Of a stretch of DNA of 64,000 nt, positions 27,001 through 40,100 are shown one piece after another. The stretch lies in NCBI GenBank assembly GCA_013398295.1, contig VZSF01000634.1:584864-648863 (forward strand), given 5' to 3'. Each line of letters begins with the position of its first letter. The first letter of the stretch is position 1. The notes beneath the pieces are model-generated. The model was given only the letters and a program-made list of their open reading frames with translations. It searched no databases and had not been told where the DNA came from. Source of the DNA: Chionis minor. Lineage: Eukaryota > Chordata > Aves > Charadriiformes > Chionididae. The translations under genes were made by a program, and so were the position numbers.

Positions 27001-30000
27001 CTGAGGAACGTGGGTCTAATTACTTATGTCCATACAGGGTTTTAAGAGACTCAGTAAAAGGCAATAGACATATATAAGATCTCATCTCAATTTTTTATAC
27101 ATGTATCTAAACTATTCATTTCTGCAAAGCGAAATAATTGAAGCATAAGGCTGTAACAAATTCTCCTGCTCTGTCACTTCCATATCCCGTTTGACCACCC
27201 AGCTTCCGGGCACATCTACAGGCACACAAATTGCTGTGAAAACACTTGAGCTGGCTACCCAAGAAGACCCAATCTTCTTTCAAGTCACAGAGCAAAACCA
27301 AAGCTCCTTCCCTCCTGCGATGGCACCCAGCTTTGGTTTGAAGAGAAGCTGAACAGCACCAGCCCTTCATCACCCTTCTCAGAACTAATGCTTGGGTTTC
27401 ACCCCACCATATGGTGAAGGGAGCTGAGATGATGCCATTTATTCAAGCCTTGAATCCTCTTCCGAAACCAGCACATACCAGCAATGATGAGTCAGGGACT
27501 GACTGCTGTCCTCCAGGAACCGCCTCAAAGTCCAAGGCTGTGTGGTGGTAAAAAAAACGAAGCTTATCAGGTTCACAATCTCAGGCTCTGCCTCCAGAGC
27601 GCCTTACTCCTCGCATTTCCATCTCTCACTTCCCCACGTGTGAAACAGAGACAGAATAGCATTTGCCAGAGCTTTTCAGACTGCACGTTCTCCAGTACAG
27701 AATCCTCTCCCAGAATTTGGTCATCACAACTGCCATAATGTGCTCCCGGTCTTGGGCGGCAACACTAGGTCTCGCTGAAAAAACTACGCATCAGCTTGTC
27801 AACAGCAACTCAAGACCTCAGAATGACAATGCTTCACACACACAGAGGGGAAAAAAGCATTTAAAGGCCTGACCTTTCAGTTCTGTCTGAATAAATGAAC
27901 GTTCATCAGTTTCCTCAAACTCTACAGTCTAATATAAACTGGAAATTGACTATTAACGTGCTTCTTTCAGTACCACCGATGATCAGCTGAAAATAAAGTA
28001 CCTTCGGGAATCCCACATCCACACTCGAATAGTCTCTCCCTCTAAACTAAAATCTAAGGAATAGCCAATTACACTTGCATATGCTGGATGTATACAGATA
28101 AAAAGAAAGGCAGAGGCTGCCCAATTTTACTCCTTCTAAGCTGGCACTAACAGCTTAGAGCGAGCATCTCAACCAGACAGTGAGTACGGCATCGTCACTG
28201 AGGAGGTATAGACACGTGGCAGTCTTTCTTCTCATCGGGAACAGGCAACTTCGATCTTCGAGAGTCAAGGTCAACTAGCCCATTCTACAGAGTCCCAGAA
28301 TGTCCAAGCCCAGCTACTCCTACAGGTTTAAAAATTTCCACTTTTCATAGAGGGGCAGTATAAAAAGCTAGAAGGGGTGGAAGACAAAACATCAGCTGTG
28401 GGGAGAACTGACATTTCTCTACTTGAAAAATCCCTTTTTTTTTTTTTTATTATTACTGTGCTTGTTTTTCCTGCCTTCCTCCGCTATTCATCACCTGCAA
28501 CTTAAAAAAGTAATCACATCAATGTTGGGTGATAATGTTGATTTCATTTAGAGACGCTGACATTAACCAGAGCCCCAATATTAAAAACAAGCCCCTCGCA
28601 GAAGAAGCTTTCCCAGCTCTGATTAGGCGGGTGGCAGATTACAGCAAACAATGACCTGGATTTTATCCACATTTAACTGGTATAAATAGGAAGCAAATTT
28701 GGGCAGCATGCTCCTCTCATGAGAGATACTTTATTTACATTTGGCTTTGATTATTATTAAGTGTACAGCCCAGAAAGAAAGTTGCCAGCATGACTTTGTA
28801 ATCTTTCTCTGCAAAACTGGTCTGTTTACGCAGCTGGGGAGGGAGGGCGGCGCCTCTGCTCATCAATAGGTGGGTTGTCTCAAGTGCCCACTAGAAATCA
28901 CCAGCCCCGTCTCCCATCACAGGTCACGATCACCAGACACTGCAGATTCTTCATTGCATTCCAAGTGGGTGGTCTAAAAGCTTTCGCTCTTGTGGACCTT
29001 TTCTGCTCTAAAACTCTATCCCGCGTTCGCTCCTCTGCTGAGAATTCCAGGTGTCATCCATCAGGGAGCATTAAAGGCAGGTATCTACAGACCACAGTCC
29101 CCAAGCTCGCGGCCAGACCTTGCGCAGCTGGCAACGGGGACTGCTACGAAACCAGGACACGCTTCCAAGTGTCACATCTCACCCACTGTGGGTCATTTAT
29201 TCAGAAAATTTTTGTCCTTAAAAACTCTATGAGCAGCTTGCTATTTTATTGACTTTGCAATTCAGCGTCACTTACCTAATGCTTTTCATAGATAAAGCTC
29301 TGTAACTCAGCTGACTTGTTTCCCCTGTCTCTAAGCACCGGACACTATGGGCAGCTCTTGCGCGTTTCTTCACTACTAGTAAGAAATTTCCTAACTCCGA
29401 ATCTGAATTTGCTTCCTCCTAGCATCCAAAAATACCATTCTCATGCTGTCTCTAAGCAAGCTTCCTTCAAAATTTAACTTTATATTTACGGCACTAAAGA
29501 ATAAAGTAATTCAGCTGTCACCCAGCTATAACTGCTTAGCACTGGGCTCAAATATAAGCTTTCTGATTCTACTGTACTGCTCTTATAATCATTCTTTATG
29601 CTCTTCCTTTCCTGCCTGGCCTAAGATGTATGAAGGATTACAGCACAGAAGGCACATACAACACACTGGGATTATTTTGCGGTCTGTGTAATTATTGACC
29701 AGCGCTCAAACCTTTTGGCTTCCCAGAACATCCTACAGTTTAAATTTCCCCGAAGTACACATTTGCTGTTGTTTCAGAGACTATAAACTTGAAGCTAGAC
29801 TTGTGTTCCCATCAGATGGAATAGGGCTGCTAATCCCAAATCTAGTATAAAGTCTCAACACAGTTTCCTTATTCATTATCAGGTGAATAATTTATGCTAT
29901 ACATAAACTTGATCACTTCACAACCATTACGAAGAATTAATGGCCCACATCAATGCTCCGTGCTCTGTAGTTCTCAGGGGGGAACTCTCACCCAGCAGAC

Positions 30001-33000
30001 AGTTTTAAATCCAGACAGAATTTTTAACCAGCTGAAGGCTGCCTCAAAGACGCTCTGCAAAACCACGTTGTGGGAGTGTTTTTTTAGCGCTCCACCCTTC
30101 AGTGAAAGAGCAGCACTTCTGTAGTGCCTCTGTTACACTGCTACATCCCCTGCCTTCGGCAGCAAATACACTCAACTTTCACTCTAGCCTTTCAACTAAA
30201 GTAACAGAGAAAGTTGAAGACAAGTGATGCTTAGTGCTTACTAAGGATTTTCCAGCATTGAGAGAACAATTGGGAATGGAGAGAAGGCCAAGGCGTGGAA
30301 ATGGCATCCACAGGTATTCTTCCCTCAGCCTGCACGTTTTCTGTGTTAACTAAAGAAATGTCAGTTTCTTTAGAAGAAGAAATCCAGTGCCAGGGCCTGT
30401 GTACCGGGTCTGTCTGGTGGAGCGGCTGTGCTGGAAGGGATGCACTATTAACTCCGAGGACTCCCGTGGCTGGAACGCTGCAAACTGTGCCATCAAATTC
30501 ACCCGAGAGTCTGCGGTACCAACACCAGTCCTGAGCTTGCCTTGGGCAATGGAGACGAAAGGTCCCAGTTCTGCGCAAAGGTAACAGCTTGTGCCCAAGA
30601 ACTCAAGGACAGAGTCAGTGCTGCCGCCTACAAATCCCAAGGAACACGCAAGAGCAATGGGTCCAACGTGGCAGGATCCAAATTCAAGAGACTGGGGAAC
30701 ATCCAGCTAAGGATTTTATCGATGCTGCAATACATTAGTATGGATATAAACTCCCCACACCCAGTAATAACCACCCAAACTTTCACACACCCTTTAGATC
30801 CAGCGTGCATTATCTCATTTTTATACAGAGTACCTCAGTTTCCCTGCACGAAATAAGGGCACTGACTGCTTAGAAACTCCAGCTGGAATGAATGTTAATA
30901 CCTACAGCGAAACACGCGGGGCTGTGCTTCTGGAAAGCATCTGACTGGTTCCAATGGCCTCATCAGGTGATGACACCACTTGTGACAGTATCTCCCACTG
31001 GCAGTGGGTCTCAGGGTGGAACGCTGCCGTGAGCGGAGCTCCCGTTGCCTCTCCTGCTGTGGCTGGCTCCTACCAAAACACTTCAAAAATGTGGGAGCGA
31101 CCATTTCCCTGCCCACGCTCTGCCCACGTAAGGAAGTCCCCAGCGTGCACTGTGACTATCACGCTGTCCAAGTCCAACAAACATATCCAGATGTACACGG
31201 AGCTTCCCGCAAGTAGTTATTTTTCACACACAGTCTGACAGAAAAAAAGAACCAGTTCAGAGCTCCTGCTGGGACACTGGAAAATTCCATTCCTGAAGAC
31301 TCAAAGATTATGAAAAATACATATATTTTTGCATGCTCTTCCTCCATGACATAATCCCAAGGAAGCCTGTGCCCAAGCGGCAGCACAGCTGGTAAGCAGT
31401 GTATCTTGAAGGACTGGGGAAATAGAACAAAAATCATTTGCATTGACTTTGCCATTTGCCACTTTGCCATTTCCACAACACACTTTGGAATCACATCTGC
31501 AGGATACAAGTCACGGATCAGTTCTGAGAATCCAAATCCTTTTCTAGCCATATTTTAAATGGGATCCCGTAATACGACGTAGCCTCTTTAGCCCAATAAA
31601 CCACACATAAATAGACCTTTGGAATTTGCATAATTACTTTTTAGAATATAGTCAGGCTACTAGAGATTATACTGATTCCGGGCTTCTTTTAAATTATCTA
31701 TTTTAATGTATGACAGAAACGTGTCTCAGATCTCAATACAGGGTCTTCCAGTCTCTCCTAGAATTTCTCTTTTTTGGAGATAGAGGCAAAGGAATTTTTT
31801 ACCCAAGAATAAAAAAAAAAACCAAACATGTATGTGTGTTTCTCATCATTAATTTCCACATACTTCTGCTAGTATTTACCAAGAGCAAAATGTTTCTCAG
31901 CTTTAATGCGGTGTAAATGCTGATGATGGAAGAACTCCACTTGTTTGAGAGGAGGTCTAAGGCAGACGGATTGTTCTGTCAGGGGACAGAGCGCTTCCAG
32001 CAGCAACGCTGCTAGGCCTAAATATGGGCATCATCATTAAAAATGGTGACAAGTCCCACAGAATCAGCCGAAGTTGGCACATGGCGAACCACAGCCACAC
32101 CACCGAAATGAACGTTGGATCTCATGCACCTACGTGCTCATGTCTGGCTCAGCTTCACCAAGACTTGTGTTTTAAGGTCCTCACAATCTGGGATGGACCA
32201 CGCCACGGTATCAAAGCAGACGTTTCTGTTCGTTCCCGTGAAATCTCTGCTTGACTTACAACTGATAGAACTGTGTTTCGTGTTCCTCAAACACTCTCAA
32301 AGCACAGGCCCTGGCACTACTGGTGTGCACTGCAATACCACAGCCGAGAAGCAGTGTTTGTTGAATTCTTAACTTCTTACAGAAGGACAAAAACTTCAGT
32401 AACTGTGAACATTTGCAGCTTCTCTGCAATTTGGTAAGGATTGCAGTAGCTCAGCTGCTCTCAAGGTTCAGCCGTTCAAACATTTCAGTTTTGTGTCCTT
32501 TGACAAACACAAACCAAAACCAGTATGGCATTAATTTGTTAAGACAGGACATTTTAAAAAATGACCCTTCCAAACAATATTACAATGGTGTCGTTAACCT
32601 TTTTCAACTCCCCATTTCCCTGAGAGTTTTTCATTAGCCCTTCTTGCCAGCTGTTCCTTACAAACCTAAGGAATTAGGACAGATGCAAGATGATGATACT
32701 TTGCGTAAATTAGTATTTGCTTTCAGTGTCATTAACAGCAGCAAGGTTTAATATTATCTCAGCATTCCTGTGCAGTGTTACCACGGACGCTGTATTATCA
32801 CAGATGCTAAATTAGTAACTCTAATGCTAAATTTAAAACAGATTTACCGTCTTTGTTCAAGATTTTGACCTGACGTGTTCAAAAAGTAAATGTTCTCTAA
32901 CATCATGCAGGTCGGTTTTGCCATCCAACACAGAGCCTGTCCCCGTATTATGGATTACTTGGCTACGAATGAATCAGTGGTTTTTAACAAGTCTCCATAT

Positions 33001-36000
33001 GAAGTTTTAATGCTTCACAGGGAATAGCATTTTGAAAGGGTACCTTTGCTCCTGGAAAAGTTCACCTTCTCTAGCGTCGAAGTAATCTTCTTTCTCCCTT
33101 GTCTCTCCCCGAGCCCACGGTCACCTTCAGCCAAACAGAAACCACTCGGATCCTTCCCCCATCACAACACTTTCTCCCGCCGCCGGGCAGCCTCAGCCAC
33201 CGGTTTTCCGCCGCTCACCGGCGACGCGGCCCCTCTCCAGCCCCCGCTGCAGAGAGCCACAGGCGATACTCACGGCACGGCCCTGCCCGATCCGCCGGGA
33301 TCCCCTTCTCCCCCCGGGGACCACCACGAAAGGAGGCTCTGGGGCCGGAGAAGGCTGTGGGGATGGCGACTGCGGGCTTCTGCCTTACCTCAGCTGCACG
33401 CGGGCACCGACCTCAGGGTTCTTCCACCCAGACTGGAAACTGCTCCCAGAAGCAAAACCCTCCCCCAGTAATGAATGCCTTCAGGGGGTGGGCAAGCTGC
33501 ATCTACTCCTTGAATGACTTGAGACAAATTACTCTAGTGGAAGCAAGGCTGTCCTTAAAAATAAACAAAATAAAAAGGACAGTCCTACTGACATGGGATC
33601 TGGAGTTGCAGAGTATCATGTTTCTAGTATACAAAGAAAACACAAAGCACGTGGTTTAGGGTTGTCCAGTAGGTTCAGGAGACCCACCAGAAAGAATAAG
33701 AAAAAAACCCCAAAAACACTTTGTCCCTTCCAGTCCCCATCTACTAATGGGGAAAGAAAGCAAATTTCTCACATGCAAAGCGCTGCCGGAGAAAACAGAT
33801 CACAGCAGCAGGCAGCACACACTGCGCAGAGGACAAGACACAGATTTATGTGGTATTTTACATGGGACTTGGATTCTTCACATGCATTAGGTATGTAGAA
33901 AGTGAAAGGCACGGAGGAACCGAGATGGCTGAACGACAGCAGTATTTCTCCTGTCTGCCATGACTCAACCTGACCTGTGGTTCCTCTCCCTGCAGCAGGG
34001 CTGCACCTGGAACGCTGCCCTCGGACCCGAATACCGCACCAGCAGAAATCCGTCTGCACCTTTAAGCCCATTCCAAACAGCCAAAGCAATGGCCAAAACA
34101 CTGCTAACACAGGGCTAAGGAAGGAAATGGAAAAGGACCTTATATCTCTGCCTTTGGAAACACGGTGTCGGTTTCTATGTTCTTTTTTGCGTGTCACATC
34201 CAGGCAGCCAAACTTGGTCCCACGACAGAGATACAAAGGAATAATCCCAACAAAGGAAAAACCCAAATCTAAATGCAGTTTCCCTCCCTTTTCCTCTTTA
34301 ACTCTTTAACTTTTCTGTAGTGGCTTATTTTATCAAATATAAACATACTATTATTATGCTATTATAATGATTAAATATATTTATTACACAAAGATTATTT
34401 TTAAAAGGTTTCTGATTAGCAATGTGTTGGCCTACCTGCATAAATTAAAACTTAAATTTATGGCTCTTCTCACGTTATTCAATCTAAACCAAAAATGGAA
34501 GGGAATTGCTCTTTGAGCACTGTAAAACGTTCACTTCACTGTTTCCCTAAAAGCCAGCGCAGAGCTGGATTCAGCTGGAACCCGAACGGGTGAACAGATG
34601 TGAGGTGAAGAGAAGGGCTTTTAGTCTCATTTTGCAGATCTGAAGAGGCACTGATAGTTGAGATCAAAACTAACTAAAATACCCCTGGTTTATATACTAG
34701 ATCAGAAGAGCTCACTATATTAATAATGCCTCCTGTTTACATTTTTTCCCTTTCTTTTTTCCAGCTATATCTTCTCTGCTAAATTTTAAACAGAAAAATG
34801 GGTTCAACCTCCCATTTCCTGTTTGAACTAGATCTTCTTTTATAGAAAAGCTCCTACACAGTGCTCCAATAGATAAAAGTGTCTTTCCCGGTATGCAAAT
34901 ACGCTTCAGTTTTAACAATCTTTCATATCCCCCAAACAGCACCAGGTAGCCTTGAATTCACGGGAAATTTTTCCTGTGTAATTAAGGTGCGCATTTAAAT
35001 CCATAAAATTTTTGCAATCTCTCTACCCAATTAAAATTTCCTTTTCAAAGTTTTTCTAATTTAGCCAACATTGTTTGCAGGGTGGGGGTGAGGAACCATT
35101 ATTAGAATTGAGTGAGCACTTTCACAATCTGTGATTATAAGGGGTTTATTCATAAAGTACTCCCAGGTATCCAAGTCCTTAGTCTAAACAAGAACCATTC
35201 CCGGCTCCGGTTCAGTGCCTGTCCCACTAATAACCGGGGACTTTCTGCCCCACTGACCCCCTGCTCCTCTTTCTTCATTAGAGGATGGCAGAGGTCACCC
35301 ACACGGTCCGACAAAAGCCTTTCAGTGTGTCACAGAGATTAGAATAAAGCATAGCCTGGGAGGTTAAAGTATGTCCTCCTTGACTTTTATCAACAGCAGA
35401 GAAGGCCCTGCCTGAGGGACAAAAGCACATCAAAGTACTAAATCAAATAAGCCCTGAAAGCGGAAGAGGGCAGAGCAGCCTCTGCTGAAGGACGCTGTAA
35501 CGCGGACTCCGTGCCACTGCAGAGAACAAAGGTGAGAGTGTCTCCGAAGAAGCCGTGGCCAGGCTCCCAGCGAAGAGAGAAAAACAACAGAGCTTCCAAT
35601 CCCCACCAATGCAGAAAGTCTTTACCAATTCTTAACAGGAAATACATTACCACTTGCGCAATGAAGACTTGCAAGCCCACCCGCGCAGCTCGCTGTCACT
35701 CGCTGAATCATAGAATCACTTGGGTTGGAAGAGACCTTCAAGATCATCGAGTCCAACCATAACCTACACTACCAAAACTACCACTAAACCATGTCCCTCA
35801 ACACCACGTCGCTGTCACTCGCTGAACGACGCACTGGCCACCCCTGCTTTACGCTTGCCCCCACCTGCCTCCTGTATCCCTATATCCCGACTTGTGTTTG
35901 AAGTTTTTTGGGACCCCTAAACAGCCTCTCTCATCACTCTACAGCGCTGCCAGAGAAAAGCTTCCAGCCGTTGCCACGGGACAGAAGACAACCCGTCACA

Positions 36001-37114
36001 AAGTTCGTGCTCTCGCAGGCACCCGGTCCTACACCGCCCCTACCCCATGCCCAGCCACCTGGTCACCTCAAAACTTCGGGGGCTCGCAGCCACTTCAGGG
36101 GTGTTTAGACACCACAGAGTCTTTAAAGAGCAACAATTGCTGAGAACTGTGTTTTCAGCTACCACTGCTCAAGTCTCCACTGCAACTGTTTCGTAGTGCC
36201 AGCCCTTTTTATTGGGATTCCTTGGCACACACTACGGTAAAGAATACATAGACTGCAGCAACGACTGGAAATCTGCAACAGCTCCTCTTCCCAGACGCTG
36301 GGGATCTACAAGCGTGCCCACATTAAGAGCTTCTCAAAGCACAGGCCATTATCCAGCATTTTTCAGCTGGCTGCACAATAGTTAAGTTCACCCCACAGCA
36401 AACGCAGTGTTGAAACACTGGTGTCGACACTTGACATCTGCAGGCTTGTCAGAAACCCAGCAGCAGCTATAAAACATCCTCCACTGCCAAAGAAAACTTC
36501 TCCCTTAATTACCTCCCTAATTAGAACTTCCACAGTCCCCTTTCCCACTCCTCCTCAGGAAACTGCCACAGGAACTTTGTTCTCGCCAGCAAGGGGTCCC
36601 TGGAACATGTGCCAGGCAGACCTCCCACCTTTCTAATTAAGATCCTCACCCTACTTTCACTTAATAGGACTCTCTCAACTTTCCAGAGCAACAAGGACTT
36701 TTGTTGCTTTAAGAGAGAAAGTGGAGCGCCGACATACAGACAGCTCAACTCTTTCTGACTAATTTTATACGAAGCTAATTCCAGGGATAGATTTGCTACC
36801 AATTAGTGTGAAAGGTGATCAGGAAAAGATGTATTCCCCAATTCATATGAACACCTCTTTGGATACAGAGCCCCTCAAAAAAAAATAAAAATCTCTGCAT
36901 ATGTAGCCTCCACAATATAATCATCATTATACCTTAAAATGTGTGTGTATATATATATATATATANNNNNNNNNNNNNNNNNNNNNNNNNNNNNNNNNNN
37001 NNNNNNNNNNNNNNNNNNNNNNNNNNNNNNNNNNNNNNNNNNNNNNNNNNNNNNNNNNNNNNNNNNNNNNNNNNNNNNNNNNNNNNNNNTATATAAACAT
37101 AAATATACCTAAAA

Positions 37115-37153
<39 letters not shown>

Positions 37154-40100
37154 AACGAACACACACACACAGAGAAGGTAACTTTGTCCACACGTAGCTG
37201 TCAGGGCTCATCTTTCTCAGGTACTTCACTTTATTAACCTCACTAGGAACACAACAGCAGTACCAGAGTGAAACCTCTTGCACTCTCGGTGTGAAACCTC
37301 ACGCTTCGAGCATGAGAATAATACAGGAAATTTAAACTTGGGCAATTCCCTGGAGAAAAATTACATCTCTGCTTGTTGATCCGTCATTGTTTCCCCAGCT
37401 TTACTGGGCATCAGGGGATGAGAATTAGCATGTGCTTTGCATATACGACACCACATTATGGTTACGGTTCCCATTAGCAGAGAATGGTCTACTAAAAATT
37501 ACTGAGAAGGAACGCAGTAAGACGAAAAGTCGGAGACCCTATGAACAAGTCCTCTTCTACAGGTAACAGGTTGGTGCACAAATAACCAAAGCTCCAGCAG
37601 AGGAATGACGTAAGTGGAAAGCTTTCCCTAGACCTCACACAGAGGGAAATCAGGTCCACCTTCCCCCAGCACCTATTCCACATTCAGTTCAGCACAGAAT
37701 TTGAGCACATACTGTAACTATGTCATTGAAGTTGCCCAAAATCAGTTGGATTTCAGCGTACTTCCTTAAAGTTAAGCAGGTGCTTAAGTGATGAAAGGGC
37801 CAACACCAAAACCAAGAGCTTTCCACGGGTGCTGAGGCTGCGAGCAGGCTCTGCTGATGTTGTGTCTTTGGACATCTGTAGTAGGTAAAGAAGGAGATCA
37901 CAGACACACTGACAACTGCCCCTCTGGCTACCCTTCCTCCCACTCTCCATTGAAAAGGAAAACTCATACCAGACAGAATTTGTCCAGCTGAGTCACTTCT
38001 GTTCCCTGTCGTCATCAGCGGCATCACGCTACCAGACAAAGGCTTCTAGACATCGGCACAGGACAGATTAAAACCAGTAACAAAGTTCCTCCTCTCCAGT
38101 ACAGTAAGACTCAGGGTGATAATTCTTTTGAAACTACGGCCCTTCTCATTTTTCTCCCTCTCTCTGCCAGACATTTCACCAAGAAAATCAGAAATGCAGT
38201 TCAAGTTTTCCAGATCAGTTTCCCGCATTATTTTCTTAGTGCTTGTATCTGAAATGTCACATACCTTCATCGCCCATTGGTCAACGAAGGAGTTTCATTC
38301 CATTCCTCTGCCCATCACATGCTCTTTGTGGGTATATTTTTGAAATCAGAGAAGATACAAGCACAGGAGCACCCACGGCCATTCATTGCCTCTGCAGCGT
38401 AATTTAAGGGAAATGGGTGGAAAAGCTGGCAAATGCTTTAGCCTGTGTTGTTACCAGAGTCTGTCCCCAGTCTAGTAAATCACAGCTTCTCTGCTGCAAA
38501 GTCCGTTTGCATTTTCAAGGGAAAGAAGTGTGAAAACATTAGTCACATCACCAGTCACATCCTCTCGTGGCTGCAGTATGCCATCGATATTCAAAATGGC
38601 CTCTGTATGTATGGCTATAATTGCCCATTAGCGATTCAGCAGAAATAGTTTTTCTATGATGACTAATCCTGCAACAACGAAGTAAAGCATACAAGCTAGT
38701 GTTTGTGAACAATCCGCCCATGATACCACACTTTTAATTATCATCCATCAGAGAATTTGGCTAGTTTATCACCACCTAGACTCTTCAAAACAAAAATGAG
38801 TGTCTGTCTGTCAGAAAACTGCTGCAGTTCAAGCACCGGCTGTCAGACTGAACTATCTGTTTTCCAGTGTGTTGTACAATTAGGGAAGGAATTGTGCAAA
38901 TTAAAATGGAGAGTGGGACAGCAATGACAAAGAAAATGTTTAACTTTTTAAGGAGTTCTAACACTTTTCTTTTTTTTTTCCTAATATCAACAGTTGTTGG
39001 AGAGAAAAACTCCTTTTTTCCCATGCCTGTTTTCCCTGCCAGCTTTTGTCCTGAGATATTTCTACTATCAGCTTTTCAGGGTAGGTAAAGCATCTCTCTG
39101 TTCTGAGCTCTCCATACAATACTTTGCCCTGTGAGCATTTTGAATAGCTGTCACTGCAAAACAGAGGAAACAAATCAGCAATAAACATTTTTTAATTCAT
39201 ACACTGTCCTCATGCACAGACACACCAAAGTGCTTTACCTTTCAGCTTCCTGCCAACTCATTCTGACCCTTTTCTCTCACACCATTATTCCCAATAACTG
39301 GTCTGTGCAAGAGTTTTTTGTTTATTTTAGCATTAAACTGGTCTTTTTATGAATTAAAAAAGTGGTTTAAGAAGGATGGGGAAGATTATGCTTTAAGTAC
39401 TCTGCTGCTCCGTAGAATGACTGGGCAGCAAAGATAGGTTTGTGGGTCTAACCCTTAATGAGAAGGAATAAAACTGCCTACAACTAATGGTACATACATA
39501 ACTCATCACCAAGTACTATTTTAATTTTTCTAAAAGATAAAACTTAAATCTATTTGTGACATTAAGGTGAAATTCTCATCTACTCATGATGGAGCTGTGC
39601 AGTGGGGGGCTGGAGGGCATTTAAGTGAAAACCAGTGGCTAATTTAAGAGGAAGCTTCTGTCATTGTCTGAAAGCAGCAATGGTCCCTAAACACCAGGCT
39701 GACAGGAGAGAGATTTTTCTGCACGTCTCTCAGTTAGAATTCTGCTTTTCTACTTACATTTACTTCAGGATATTTACACTTTAACTACATTCCCAAAGAT
39801 CTTTGTTTCACTTCCCTTCTCTTCCCTGCCCTGGGGTTTTCCCAAGTCAGAAGGAGAATCTCATCCTGCTGAACCTCTCGACTCCAGAGTGAGCAGGGAT
39901 CACTGGAGTAAAGCTTGCTTGACCTGTACAGGTTTTAGCTCAGTGTGTCTACATCTATGCAGTTCCCAAATGGCTCATTAGCACCTTTTTCTCACTTCAC
40001 TCGTTTGAAATGAAGGCTATAATAAGCTCTTCATTATTTCTTGTGGAATGAGTACTTCTTTCCCTTTGCTGAGTATCCAGGGATGTCCTCATTGTGAGAG

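Noticed and set aside
30805..30870. CCTCAGTTTCCCTGCACG as reverse MIR
   Set aside because: The core phrase fits but the flanks do not follow the MIR order well enough; a similar weak fragment near 34620-34660 was set aside for the same reason.
33099..33659. 186-codon open frame on + through the intron 4 CpG island
   Set aside because: It does not begin with ATG, has no recognisable domain, and lies in GC-rich sequence where stop codons are rare. It is better explained by composition than by a gene.
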